From Nymphaea colorata (Eukaryota; Streptophyta; Magnoliopsida; Nymphaeales; Nymphaeaceae), in contig NC_045144.1 in assembly GCF_008831285.2 (NCBI RefSeq), positions 17,129,716 through 17,189,715 on the forward strand: a stretch of 60,000 bases of DNA, given 5' to 3'. This document shows, piece after piece, positions 34,401 to 47,508 of this stretch. Under the pieces are notes generated by a model. The model made no database searches. It was not told where the DNA came from and saw nothing but the letters and a program-made list of their open reading frames with translations. The position numbers were made by a program, and so were the translations under genes. Positions within the stretch are counted from its first letter, which is position 1; every line of letters begins with the position of its first letter.

Positions 34401-36503
34401 TCATCCATGTACCTTCTTTCTGCACTTCACTGATTAAGCTGGTGATACGTGCCTCCAACTCTCCCCTCTCCTTCGCACCTGCCATCAGCAAGCCTATATC
34501 CAAGGACATTATACGTTTTTCCTGCAGATAACATTTGGCGCTTCAAAGAAGTGGATAAGAAAAGCGTCTCTTTAAAATGCACCATGCAAGGACACACTGC
34601 AATCACCAATAAGCTCATGTTGTTCGTGTGTGTATACATACCCAAAGAAATGTAGGAACATCTCCATTTGCAATGCGCAGGGCCAACCCTTCAGCAATTG
34701 CAGTTTTCCCTACTCCTGGTTCCCCTAAAAGAATTGGGTTGTTTTTAGTTCTGCGACCAAGGATCTGGACAATCCTCTGAACTTCATGGTCACGACCAAT
34801 CACTGGATCAATCAAATTCTCACTCGCTCTAGCAGTAAGGTCAACACAAAATTGGGAGAGAACACCTTTCTCTGCAAAGAGCATTGGAACACAAGGATTA
34901 GAATTTAAACTTATTCCGTTAACGACTAGTAAAGAAGAAGGAAAAAGAGGACAGGAAACTAGCCAGGTTTGACCTGAATATTCTCCTACCAACCTTTCTT
35001 CTTATCTGTATTCCTCGCGGTAATGGGCATGCCAGAAGTTGGCTTAGACTTCAATTTCTTGATCATATTAGGTGGCTCTCTGCCATCCTTGGCTAGCTCT
35101 CCCCGCAGCCTTAAGACAGCAACAGATGCCAAGTCATCTGCTTTTACCCCCAACCTGCAAGAAACGTTACCATGATCACATTATTGCAGAAACAGGCTTA
35201 AAAGTATGCAATAACTACTATTTGTGGTAAATCTAGCAACTAGGAAGTCGCATCCAATGGTCTGCCTACTGACTCAAACTTTGATGTCCTCACGTATATG
35301 CATGAAGAATCTCTCTAGATGCTACGGATAGAGTAAACTGAAACGTGACTAGTGTTCAGGATAAACAACCAGCCATTAAAACTCAAACCAGCAGACTTTC
35401 AAATCGGTAGTCATGGAGCCTCTCCCTCACATGCCAATTCAGGGGACATATAAAGAAATCCTTGTTTGATTATTTCTATTTGTCTCCCGCGATACTTACA
35501 GAGTCACTACGTTCTTACTCCAACACAAGGTTCACCAAGAACGTTATCATACTCCATCCATCTATCCAGTAAACCCCAATCAATTCAACTTCAGCTTGAC
35601 GTTCAGTTGATGAAGTTTTACGAGGATATTGCTGCTATATCCTCTCGGTTTTTTTGGCTTAAATTGGACGAGCCGAGACAGAACTTCACTATACAAGAAG
35701 AAAATTGGGACAGCAAAAGAAAACCAGATAGCATCCTTCAACGTCTAGAAAGCAGATCAGATGCGAATATAGAAAAAGAAGAAGAAAAAAACGAATAATT
35801 TCCACTACCTCTCCAGAACTTGGGTAGCACTGCCGTCGTCCACGGTGAAAAGCCCAATGGCAATGTGCTCGGGGGAGATGTAATTGTAACCCATACTCCT
35901 CGAATACTCGACGGCGGCCTCAAAGACGCGCTTGGTACTGATGGAGAAGGGGACATCGGTGGCGGAGAGCGTACCGCTGGTTCCTTCCTTGGTTGAATCA
36001 TCCTTCCAGATACTTCGGACGGCCTCTCTCGCCCGCTCGATCATGATCCCGGATCCCAGGAAGCCTTCCGGAGACCTGTCCTCGGCGATGAGGCCCAGGA
36101 GTAGGTGTTGGGTGAAGACCATGTCCTTGCCCAAGTCCCTCGCCTCCCTTTGGGAGAGCATGACCGACTTGATCGCCCTCTCCGTGAAGCGCTCGAAGAC
36201 GGCCGACACGCGCAAGCACCTGCGCCTCGGTCGTCGCGACGGAGATGTCGCGATCCCGAAGCCCTGGAGGGAGAAGCGTTGGTAATTGCCGGAGAGGAAG
36301 GAGGAAGGAGGAGGGCTCTTGCGGAGGCAGCAGGAAGGCGGGAACCTGGCGGAGACGGAGGAGCAAGAGGAGGAGGCGCAGAAGTTGGGACCATAGCGGT
36401 GGAAGCGCCTGGACAGAGGGGAAGAATCGGCAGTCGCCACCGTCATGTTTACGGTTAGCAAGGAGGATGAGGAGGAAGAAGAGGAGGCCACTGCCGCTTC
36501 CAT
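31447..36503 (-). CDS. CLPD: chloroplast Clp ATPase ClpD (ERD1-like), 12 exons, 970 aa
   Basis: A stromal HSP100 chaperone that unfolds substrates and can feed the Clp protease; ERD1 genes are known for induction by drought and senescence. Exons in coding order are 35809-36503, 34994-35154, 34642-34871, 34413-34521, 34201-34331, 33773-33874, 33415-33696, 33208-33335, 32819-33113, 32395-32628, 32011-32244 and 31447-31758; all borders are GT-AG and the frame is continuous. ATG 36503 is the first ATG in its frame. Residues 1 to about 100 are Ser/Arg-rich, like a transit peptide. The Clp-N region follows ([20 protein letters not shown]). AAA module 1 has Walker A GEPGVGKT (335-342) and Walker B VILFIDE (401-407). 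Module 2 has GPTGVGKT (691-698) and LILLDE (759-764). YWQEI in the linker and the diverged N domain favour ClpD over ClpC. The length fits Arabidopsis ERD1 (about 945). Looks intact. Confidence 0.94.
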
Positions 36504-36640
36504 CTCTGCGGTGCAAAGGGAAAGGACGGAAAAGAATCGGCCAAGGGGGGCGATTGATTGGAAGAGGAGGGAGGAGGGAGGAGGAGGAGGTGGTGGTGAT
36601 GGTGATTCTGGGGCTCTGCTGTATGTGTGGAGGCTGGACG

Positions 36641-36652
36641 TATATATAAATA
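36641..36652 (-). promoter_or_regulatory. candidate TATA box of the ClpD gene
   Basis: On the minus strand this reads TATTTATATATA, about 140 bases upstream of the ATG. That leaves room for a 5' UTR of roughly 100 bases. An ACGTG core, the heart of ABRE/G-box elements, occurs at 36712-36716. Function is inferred from position only. Confidence 0.45.
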
Positions 36653-39600
36653 GAATGTACAGAGAAAGGAAGGGAATGGAGGGGGAGGGGGAGGGGGAGG
36701 GGGAGGCTGCTACGTGCGCATGGAGATTTAGAGAGGAGAGGAGGCGGGGCAGTGTGAGAGAGAAGGAAGAGATTCTAAAGGTGAGGAGGAAGGAAAACGA
36801 AGCGAGCACGGAACCGAAAGGAGAGTCTGGAAAGGAAGAAAGAAACTTCTGATTTTTTGTATGTATTCGTTTCGTTCAACTCGGGGGGGAAGAAAGAGCG
36901 GAGGAGGAGGAGGAGGGAGGGACCCTCCCTCTCCCGCTACATCCCTCCAACAGCTTTTTTCCTACTATAAAATATACCCAACCGAGACCTTGGAGCAATC
37001 CAAGTCTTTATTAGTTAATTTTACGAGGCCAGTTTTTGACGTTAACCACCGGCAGAATGCCTCGCCGAAGGAACAGATAAGGTGAATTGATTCATTTTCA
37101 ACAACGGTAGAAGATTACTTTCTAGTGGAAACCGATACCATACTTTGAAGTCAAAACTTTCCCATAATTCATCACATATATACCGTGCTTTCATGGACTT
37201 TAACCTCAACCACAATAATGAGGTGCGAACTTGAAGAGAAAAAAGTGTGAAACTCACAAAAGAAAGGTGGCTATTGAATAGTCCACAGGCATGAGCAAGT
37301 CACACGCAGCACGAGTGTTGCCAAAAGTCTTTTTTTTTTGTAAATATTGTTTCCATTTTAGAGAACGGTGTGGAAAAAGAGGAAGAAGAAGAGGAGGAGG
37401 ATTTGATTCAAATTGGATGACAGACAGGTAAAACGCTGTTGTAACAGAAAAGAAGAGGGGAGATACATTCGCTCGAGGTTCTGTTTCACAAGTCATGCGT
37501 TGTCTTGGCTTCCAAGAAAAAAAAAAATGGTATTTTCCGGATCCAGAGCGTAAGCTGTCTACAGTGTTGTCTGACCATCAGTAAATTTTGAAGTCGGTGG
37601 TGCCTCATCGCTCTTGAGAGTAAAAACAAAAAGCGACCTTTTAATCATTCACGTGTGGGGAGTAGCATTACCGGTTAACGGTCATCGCCAACCGTGTCTT
37701 CTTTGCCTTTTTACTTTTCTGCTGCTACCAACGGGAGATGAGGCCGTCCGTGGGTATATATATATATATATATAACTGCAACGAAAGATCCGGGGTTGGA
37801 AGAAGGTGAAGATGGCAAGGGGGGCCCGGCCAGGAGGAGAAGTCTAGTGTCGTGTGCACATGGAAATAAAATTAAACATGAGGTTTGGGATGTGTTGAGG
37901 GAGACGGGCCCCTACCGACTACTGGTGGTAGCTGTACAGCTGCAACGAGCGGCGGTGAAAGGGGGAGAAGGGCCGCCGGATGAGACCGGGGGTGGAGGTG
38001 GAGCAGCAGCGTCCAGTTCCACTTGCGGGGAGGGGAGGAAGAAGTCGGCGCATGTCGTTTCGGGATTCGTCAAAGCGGGAGGGGGGGGGGGTTCCGTGAG
38101 AGGTGCTACAGTTTGGACCGTTGACCATCTCTTTCCCATCCCCTTTCATCCACCGTCTCTCTACTTGAAACTCCATAAAGTGAAGTTGATCTGCCTCTCA
38201 GCTCAGGTGAAGTCATGGCGGCAGTTCAAATAATCGGAGTACGGTACGGCCCCCTACAACTACAAGAATCTTTTATCTTTTCTGTGGCACGAGAGCCCCG
38301 TGTCGAAATTCCTTTTTCTGGCTACACTTCACTTATTAAAGAGAGAGGTGCATTCCGGATTAGTTAGGACCTCGCCTTCCTATTTAAATTTTTGTTTTTT
38401 TTTCTTTTTAATTTCTACATGAAATACGGATTACAGTTTAATCTTTTATTTAGAGTTTTCCACCTTTGATAGAAATTCTTATGTAAGTGTTTCAACCAAA
38501 CTTTGACCGATACAAAAGGAAATCAACACAGAAAGTAAACTTTTTTCAATTAATCCCGCTTCAAAGTTTAAAATTTTATACCTGATAACTTTTAACCAAA
38601 ATTTTGATCTCCAACACAACGATCACCCAAAAAGAGCAGAAACTTAATTATGGAAAGACATAAAAAAAAATGGGGGGTTGGAGGAGGGTGGCAGCAAAAA
38701 TGTGCATGGCATCGAACAGGGCTCCCCATCGATCATCGGATGATCGGCTTCCGCCGATGCGATAACCGGCCAGTACCGATGGATTGTCTAAGCGAGCCCC
38801 TTAATTTCCTTTTTATGACCTGAGGGGGATTTCCTTAACTTGGAGAGTTGTTTGCATGCAAGGATAGGATAGCCCAACCATGGATGACTTTTCCAGAAAA
38901 CGTTGTCCAGGGTGGAGGAGAACATGAATATCCAAGGTTTGCCTCAAGAATGAAGACACACAAGATATCTCTGTGCGCGTCTGAATGGAAGATGGACTAT
39001 CCCACATGCATGCGACGCTGGTAGTATTTTTAACTCATATGTAGACACATTACATGTTGACAGTAAAAAACTCGAAACTTGTGACTTATGCAAGGAATCT
39101 GCAAGCCGAACGAGGGCCACAAAAAGGCCTGGAGCTTTCATTCAAGTTTACGAGGCTTATAATGGCTCAAAAGTTTCCACCTTCCTTTACCAAGTGTTTC
39201 ATCAACTGCTGTGAAATTTAGTAACTACTAAGTCAACTTGGTAAACTGTCTGCAGCCTTCTCTCAAAGAAATCGACCATGACCAATTGGCATGAATTTCT
39301 TTGATAGCATGATCAAGTTTCTTTCGCTTGCGACTTCAACATGTTTCCGAATAACTTTTCTTCTTTCTCGCCTTAACCCTAGGGACATCCCTTCTCTGGG
39401 GATGTCTGTTAAACCACAAAGACAAAAGTGGATTGTCGCTTGACCCATGTCCTAGAACAATTCCACCTCAGGGACAAGCTGGACCCAGAACGAAGAAAGT
39501 CTCCCCGTTCACGGGGCAAACCTTTCAAACAGAAGGCAGTTTTTACCGCTGACAGTCTCTCCCAGCCCCCCATTTTTGTATTTGGAACCATCTTTTGGGG

Positions 39601-40166
39601 ATGCAGAAGTAGCTGATATTCTTTGAAGCCCGAGGAGACCGTGCTTTGTAAAGGAGAACAAGAGTGAATTCGATCGTGGAGATTCTATGCTAAAACTGAG
39701 TAGAGCTCTTTTGTACTATGACTCTTTCAAATTGGTTTAATCGAGCAGGCTACAGCTTGGGCTAGGGGTTCAAGCCAGGCTTGACTCAAGCTCAGCGGTT
39801 TGATCAACATCCATGAGGTTGGCTTCGTTCTAGTGCACAAGATGTACTCCTTGTCTTTGGTGCGAAGATTTTGGGTTTTCTTCTTAATAGACTTCCATAA
39901 TCAAAGGAGAGGGTGGTGGACCAAGAGGAGGCGCTTTGCCATGCATACTTGGGAATTTAAGTCCTCGTGCCTGACTCTGAGGAAACGATGGAATCATGAT
40001 GTCAAGGTCGTTCATGGCGTACTGAAGACCCTAGAGATCCGGAGGAAACAGAGTTGTGATCACTTCTTCCTGTTTGATAGGAAACATTCTTGTTTGCCAG
40101 CCAAAATTTTTGTCGACCGATACTTTTGCTACTTTTCTACTAATTATTTTTCTAGGAAAACATTTT

Positions 40167-40172
<6 letters not shown>

Positions 40173-40205
<33 letters not shown>
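40173..40205. repeat. CT dinucleotide microsatellite
   Basis: An uninterrupted CT run in intergenic DNA. Confidence 0.95.
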
Positions 40206-40207
<2 letters not shown>

Positions 40208-43039
40208 TGCTGCAATTAATGTATCCAACAAGGTGAAATTTTGCAATTTCACTCCCGATTTCTCAATATCTTATGTGATCCAGTATCATCGATGTGGAAA
40301 ACTTTTGCACATGGACATGTGAAGGACCATATATGTATGTAGCTTGTCCTACGCTGTTTGGTGCTAGAGACGGATGCGTCTTTTTTTTCCCAGCGTGATA
40401 TTTTTGAGCATTCATGGTCGTAGAGAAGGCAGTAGAAGCCCAGGTGTGAGGAGCGTTGTAATGTGAGTTTTCCTTTCCTATCGATAGTATGGTGGTCCGG
40501 GCCCTTTCGTTGCCAAAGGATGGGCCTTTCTATTCTTTGCAACCCATTTGCCGGTCCGTGTTTGGGGACGCAAAATGTAGCTAGGAAATGTTCCTTGATT
40601 TTTTTTTTTTTTTTTTCTTTCCGTTGCACTTACATAATTAATCAATTTTTTAGCACACTTAGACAGACTATCCGAATAGAACGATTCATGTTTCAATGCC
40701 ATGTGAGAAAATGACCCATAGTCTGTGGACCTTCATCTACACCCAATTACTAATTAGCTGAATCCAGCTCGAGTACTACAATATATAAGTCCAAATTAGA
40801 CAATATCCACTGCAGTAACTTGAACCCGGTAACCATGTTTCCTAGTAAATAACTCATCGAAAACAAATTAGCTTAGCTTGATTCTAACCCATTAGCAATT
40901 GTTGTTTACCAGTTACCCAAAAATGAGCAAAAAGAGAAGCAATTATCCTCCACATCTGGGCCACTAGTTTGAGTTCTTGCATATTGTAGATTACTCTAGC
41001 CTATACTAGTGGCCTGCTGTAGGTATGTTTTTTATACTTTTGAAATTTTTTAAATCTCCTTTTTTCAATTGCAGCGTCTTTTGTAAATAGAATATTCCTA
41101 AAGACGTAATACATACATGTTGGTGTTTTAGTGGTCGACTCACTCGTTCGAGCAGGTAGGGTTCTTTTAATGATCTTAAAATCGATGGACTGAAAACGTA
41201 TAATTAACTTTTCTGAATTCAAAAGATACATGCATATTCAGTTCTTATCCAAAAAAACACGAATTAGGCACCTGAATTACTGGTTAATTTTAAACTATCT
41301 ACATATATGCTTAACCCATCTACACTATCAGGTCATCAACAAACAATTTAAGTGAATTCAATTCAAAAAGGAAGTGTTCTCAAGTGTATGTGGGTCTCAA
41401 GTCTATGTGGGGCGTGAAACATTAATTTGGTATTTGGATTTAGGTAGATCCGAATCCAGTTATATGGAGCAGCTGTTTAATGGCAAATTAAGCAGATGGT
41501 TGAAATTCTGAATCGATATTCAGCCCCACGGGCATCGATCTTAATTAAACATTTAATTTGATATTTACTAAGGGCGAGTCCAGCAAAAGAAAGCACGCAT
41601 GGTGGAGCTGTATACGTTGTTTGAATATCCATCCCCATTAGCACCGCGTCATAATTGCATGAACTCTGCTTCGGGTGCTGATCCAGCTGGAAGAATAGAT
41701 ATTGTATCAAAAGCCAATGCCAAAGGTGTGCATGCCCACGAGATCAATCGGACTAGTAAACTTGCGGAAAGTGAAAGAAGAAAAAAGAAAAATTGAATTT
41801 CAGGCGAAACAAGACAAATCGAACTTATAGATTAACAGTATTTATCTTTCTTTAGATGACACTCACTCGGAGGCAAGATTTAGTCTTTATTTAGCTATAT
41901 AGCACGACATATATATATAGACGAAATTAATCAACTGCCAGCACTAATCCTAAAGCAATCCTGGCCGAGCATTCCATCCGGCTAAAAAATAAAGTGAAAA
42001 GGGAGCTTTGACAGGACGAAATAAAAATTAGCACATAGTTGTATAATGTTTTAGGTGTCGTGGGGAAGACAACGTTGAGGACATGTTGATAGAAAGCTTA
42101 TCTAAGTTGTACAACTTTAATGCTCTAGGTATGTGACATACCACATCACCAGAGACCGTACGCCCAAACATTGCGAGTGGTTGCTAGCTAGTGAACAATA
42201 AAAGCCATCTGTTTTTAAATCGTACGAGTAATGATTTTATTAGTCCAGAGAGAACGTAGGAGCCGGGTTGATCTTTCGTTGGACAACATATTATAAATTA
42301 TGTTGGAAAGGGTTGAGGGTTGCCTTGTCATGTCCAAACTTACCTACTATGTATCACAATCCATGCTGCAGTACTGCTCCAATAAAACTAAGGTCTTTGA
42401 TTGATTTGAATTGCGTGGTCTTTGTGGCTTTTACCCGTTGGCGAGGAAGAAGAACAATCTGCTTCGCTTGCACTTGCACTTGGTGCCAAACGCATCACGA
42501 TAAAGTTACATGGAGCTCCATGTATTTTAACTCCTCGCTTTAGATCGCAAGAGTCTATCGAAGAAGAAAAAGTTATTGAAACTCGGGGGTCGTGTCAACG
42601 TCACCAGGCCGAATTCCATGTCCCTTTCAAGAAACGTGCACATGATTTAGGTTGGGACCAATTGAAGAGAGACGCTCTCGCACGTGTCCCACACGTACGT
42701 TCCTTCTTAACAGCGATATTCCTTTCGGCGGTACATCACCGATGGCGGTCGCTTCCAAGGCAAAAGACACAGAGGCAAAGAATGCCCGACGTCTCCGTAA
42801 GAGCACTCGCGAGTTGGGAGAGAGGAACGGAAAAGGAATGAGGTACAGCAGCTCCTAAACAGGGAAGAGTTCCATCGTGGCATCAAAGCGATCCATACAG
42901 TGAGAGAATGAACATATCTGTTAGATTCCAGTGATTTAAGCGCCTGTTTTCGCTAGACGACCTTGTAAGCATAGATGAAATCAGGGAAGAAAAAGCGACA
43001 GACTAATAAAAGTTTTAATGAAGCTTCTGTTTGAAGCAT

Positions 43040-43077
<38 letters not shown>

Positions 43078-43078
43078 A
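43040..43078. repeat. compound TA/GA microsatellite
   Basis: TATATATATATA passes directly into GAGAGAGAGAGA in intergenic DNA. Confidence 0.93.
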
Positions 43079-46000
43079 ATCCACCAAGGCGGAACGCATT
43101 ACTGGGTTTTGCTTTCACGATTCGAATGATCTGAAATTTTTTAAATGGGAAACTATTGGAATCAAGATATGTAAAAATTCCTTTTGCAGAGTCGAAAAGG
43201 TGAGGAGGGGACCTTTCATTTCGCCAGTACTGGTGGAGGAGGTGAGGCTGCAGCCACCACCGTCCTCAAGTGGCGGCAATAAGTACTTTACTGATTCCCA
43301 AATGCTTGATGGCAAGTTTCAGCCTTTCGGTTACATATGCTGTAACTTACGCCAAACAGATTAATTTTTCTCTGTGGAGGTGGTGTTGTCCCTGCTGTTG
43401 GTGGTGGCATAGTGAATGGCATTCCACGACATCCACCACCTCCTCTTCTCTCGTTCACTGTCACAGATGAAGGAACAATTCTCCTTCATATTATTCGAAT
43501 CGCCTCCGTTTCTGCTTTTTCCGCCCTATAACGTAAAAGCGTTATATTCCCCAGACAGTAGAAATCTCTTCCGCACCACGTGGGGCGAGGTCCTTCTTCT
43601 CCCCGATGAAGGAGATGATACAAAGGAAGAGGATGGAGGCATCTGCTTTGGATAATGACTCATCCTCTTCACCCTTGATCGACTCGCATCCCGGTTTAAG
43701 AAATTTTCAGTTTTAACCCCCTTAATTAATTGACGCTCAATTGACCGACCCCGACGAGGAAAATTCTAAAGCTTCAACTCCGCCAGGAGCAGCTGCAGAA
43801 TTCATTTTATTTGCATTTTCCTGACCCCAAGTTGTACAAACAGAATTCATTTCTACCACGAACCACAGTTTGCTTGTAAGAGATTTTTCGGCCAGACTTT
43901 TTCTTTCAAAAAAAAAATGTTAGTCTTTTTTAGAAAAGGAGGTGTTTATGAAAATACACCTGTTTTTTTAGATGAGCAGAAAAGTCTTTTTTTTTTTTTT
44001 TAATTGGTGCAGTTTTATTTTAAAAAAATTAATAAGCTTTTCCTTGAATATTGATTTTTTTCCCAGTCTATCAACGCCCCCCTTGAGATAAGGTCATTTA
44101 CGAGCTCTCCCTCTGGTCACGATCTAAAAAATTGTCCTCATATTTTTTTTTTTTTGTTTTCCGTCGACAGATAGGCTTCACACTTGTTCAAAAACTGTTC
44201 AAGGATATGTCTAGTTAGTTCGCACATATCCCTCGTTAGAACTTCATGTACGTTGATCAAAACTTCTAAAATTTTTTACGGGGCTGACTATAGTTTTTTC
44301 AAAATTTGCACATGGACCAAAATAAAAAATTTCAAAAATTTAATATATAAAACTTTATTTTTAAATATTCTAAAATGCCCCTTAAAGAATTCATTTAAGG
44401 AATGTAGGTTGTTTGTCTCTTTCTCCTCCTTTAAAGGGTATGTTGGACTCTTGAAAAACAGTTTGATTTCTACATTTGCAACTTAATCTCCATATATTTG
44501 AAATCAATAGCCGAAATGATTTTCATCAACTTAACATACGGCTCATGTTGTGCAGTTGTCACTGAAAGTGATGCATGGTATCGGAAAAGTAAGAAATGAG
44601 AGGCCCACTTGACTAAAGGAGGTCTGCTTAAATGGAAATGTATCAAGAAAGGCATGCAAGGAGGCAGTTCAATTTGGCTCCTCCTGAAGAGATGGGCTCA
44701 TTTGGGTTCTGTTTCGGTTGCCTTTATAGTTACAATGATTCTAGAGTTGATTTGTGGTTCTGAAAACGGACTTGACTCTTCAATGGATCAGAAGCAGGTC
44801 AGAATCACAGGTTGGACTTATCAACTATAGAAGGCCCTTGAATTTTGGGGGTTTATTTTGAAACCATTTTCCTATCCTTGCACCATTTAATGTCGCCCCA
44901 GGTCCAGATGTTGCATTTAGCCAACTTTTCAATTTGACCCGGAATTAATTCCAGACCGCCTGAGAGTCGGGACTTTTACATTCTACTAGTAATTTTGTTA
45001 TCCACCTCATCGGATTAGGTCAATTTAATTCATTATATATCAAAGATATTGCAAACAATGAATTTTATGTGGATATCCGTAAGAACCGATTTCAATCGAT
45101 GCATACATTTATTTGATAGAGGTGGTCAATTAAATAAAAATTGAAGTCCTACTAAATTTGAGGTTGGGCCGCCAGCAAATTAAAGATTCCGTATATAATC
45201 ACTTCTAAAAGTGGACGCGTCATCGAATTAAGAAACAAACAAGCTTGCGTGATCGGGTCATCTCACTAGAAATGGGGATCTGAACGACATGGATGATCAT
45301 CCAAGTTGGTGAGAGATTGGCATCCGGATATTGAAGTTAGCCAACCAAATGCAGAAAAGCGTTGCGTGTTTTACAGCATTGAGAAGAGAGGGAGATCTTC
45401 CCGAAAGCGAAGGCACTTTCGTTCAAGCAAGAACGACTTTCCTTTAACTTTCGCTATCCTTTATGGGTTTTGTACCAAACGTAATCCAAAGAATAACAAA
45501 AATTAGCCGCAGATTCAGTGATTCAGTTAAATGACAAAAAAGTTTGGGGCCTGTTTGGTTGCACTCCTACAACAGCATCAAAACGCTGTTGTGGGACTCT
45601 TTGGGTGGTTATCAAACAACGAAACGCCATCTTAATAAGTTACTATTGAACTGTTTTCTTTGTTTTTTTCTTTTTCTTTTTATCAATTAAATCTCAAATC
45701 AAATTATTCCCATGGTCGGACCAGAAAGATCACATTGGATCTCAAATCTAAAGTAAATAAATATGGCATTCAATGGCTTTTAATAACCATTTTAGTTCGC
45801 TTGAAATCCATAAGTTTTACAATTCTTCTATATTGTGATCTCTCCCTCTCTCTCTGAAGAAATTAACTGTTACATAATTGTCATTTAGTTGAAATTAATT
45901 TCCAAAGGCACCCACCAAATCCCCTTTTTGACAGTCATCCAAACAAAAACCAAATCTCAGAAAGTGAAAACATAGCATGGTTAAGAAGGTGTCATGCAAA

Positions 46001-47051
46001 CCAACATACCAACCAAGTCTTAAAAGCTCATTAAAAACATGGTTTTTGATGGTTTTTCCAGGAACCATTTGTTTATTGTAAAACGTATTAAAGTAAACAA
46101 AACCGTTCAATAAATATATAGCAGTAATAAGATAACAATTGGTGTATAACAGATGGGACGATAAGAAATTCTACAACACCGCCAGTGTCGGGTATCAACT
46201 GATATGTTTGGATTACTTCTTAATTATTTGACTTAAAACCGATGTAATAATTTAGGAAGGCAAAAATATTTCCTTCAAAGCTCATACCATTTTAGTATCA
46301 TATGAGCCGATGCGATGCGTATAAAAGGAGCTAATCTCCATCTTCTTTTGCGAGCGTCTAATCTAACCTCCAGACCTTTTCGATTTCGGTGCACTGGACC
46401 CACAGCTGGTGCCCGTCCTGGATTTGGATCTGGACTTGCTCACTAGTTGTTCGGAAACTTGAACTCCACACATGAACTCGGACGCCATTTGCGCCCATAA
46501 AAGCAAAATTTAAAATACACAAACACGTTTTTTTTGGATAGTTTCGTAGAACAATAAAAATTTGTTACTAATGCCAAACGACCTCTAAAGTTGAAACACT
46601 GGATTTGGATTGCAATCCAAACATGATACAACAAAAAAAAAAAAAAAACGGCTAAGAAGTCCAAACCTTATCCTAACCAATTAGTTGGATATTGGAAAGC
46701 CGATCCAAACTCCAGGGGATCATCACGGTCACGGCGATTTGATAAACTGAAAAGCAATGTTAGGGAAGGGGCGCGACCCTAAGCGGAAAGGAAACCAACG
46801 AAGGGCATTTTTGGTAGTCTCAATCATCAACCAAACGGGACAACAAATGTGCTTGAGGGAAAAGAAAAGGCGTAGATAAATACTGAGTAGGAAACGGGAA
46901 TTAGCTGAGTTGTTGGGTTCTTAAGGAGAAGTTTTTTGTCTTTTGTTTTTTCCCTTTTCTACCCTACCCCCCACCCCCCCCCCCCGACGTAATCGGAGTG
47001 GATCCCATGAAGTCCCCGCCCCCGGAACCCTTCCCTCCCTCCCTCCCTCCG

Positions 47052-47058
47052 TATATAA
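47052..47058 (+). promoter_or_regulatory. candidate TATA box of the acetyltransferase gene
   Basis: TATATAA lies in CCGTATATAAGAAAG, just after a CCCT-rich tract. It is about 450 bases upstream of ATG 47509, implying a long GA/CT-rich 5' UTR or an intron in the leader. Positional inference only. Confidence 0.5.
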
Positions 47059-47249
47059 GAAAGAAGCACGTAGAGACGGAAAGCCAGAGGGGAGGGGAAG
47101 GGGGGATTTCTGAATTTTGATTTCCGCATCGAAAAGAGGAGGAGGTAGAGCTTTTATCTTCTTCCACTCCCTGGAATTCGTGTTGTCGACGAAACCTCTC
47201 CGGATTCTTCAGAGGGACGACTCCCTCGGCGGAGAGTCTGGAAGAGGTA

Positions 47250-47274
47250 TTCTTCTTCTTCTTCTTCTTCTTCT
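47250..47274. repeat. TTC trinucleotide repeat in the 5' leader
   Basis: A run of about eight TTC units lies between the candidate TATA box and the start codon of the acetyltransferase gene. Confidence 0.9.
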
Positions 47275-47508
47275 CGTCCCTCCTCCTTTCTTCTTTATCA
47301 CTCACCTCTTCGCTCCTGCCTTTCAATCTTCCATTTGGGCGAGCGCCCTTCTCCAGGATCTCTCCATTCTCTGAATTCTCTGCGATCCGCATTGCCCTTT
47401 GACGGACCGACAAGCCCTCCATCTCTTCTTCTACACTGTGTCTCCTTCCTTTCCAGCAGTGTAGAGAGAGAGAGAGGGGGGGAGTGAGAGATACAAAGAG
47501 GGACAAAA

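Larger units (their letters stand above)
36870..47040. other. 10-kb intergenic region without a recognisable gene
   Basis: It separates the divergently transcribed ClpD and acetyltransferase genes. I saw microsatellites (TA near 37757-37773, CT at 40173-40205, TA/GA near 43040-43077), homopolymers (T near 40598-40616, A near 46629-46647) and a GC-rich patch near 37790-38100. All open frames are short and match no family I know. Confidence 0.5.

Noticed and set aside
36504-36809. N-terminal extension of ClpD upstream of 36503
   Set aside because: The frame is open but has no ATG, and the sequence is low-complexity Ser/Pro UTR-like DNA around a TATA-like site.
36041-36852. Several plus-strand frames opposite ClpD exon 1
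   Set aside because: They are low-complexity Arg, Glu and Gly shadows of the transit peptide and 5' UTR region.
39428-40219. Short plus-strand frames at 39428-39616 and 39800-40219
   Set aside because: No recognised family; the second ends in translated CT microsatellite.
45540-46810. Possible MITE starting at GGGGCCTGTTTGG
   Set aside because: Candidate right ends match the left end only over a few bases and no target duplication was found.
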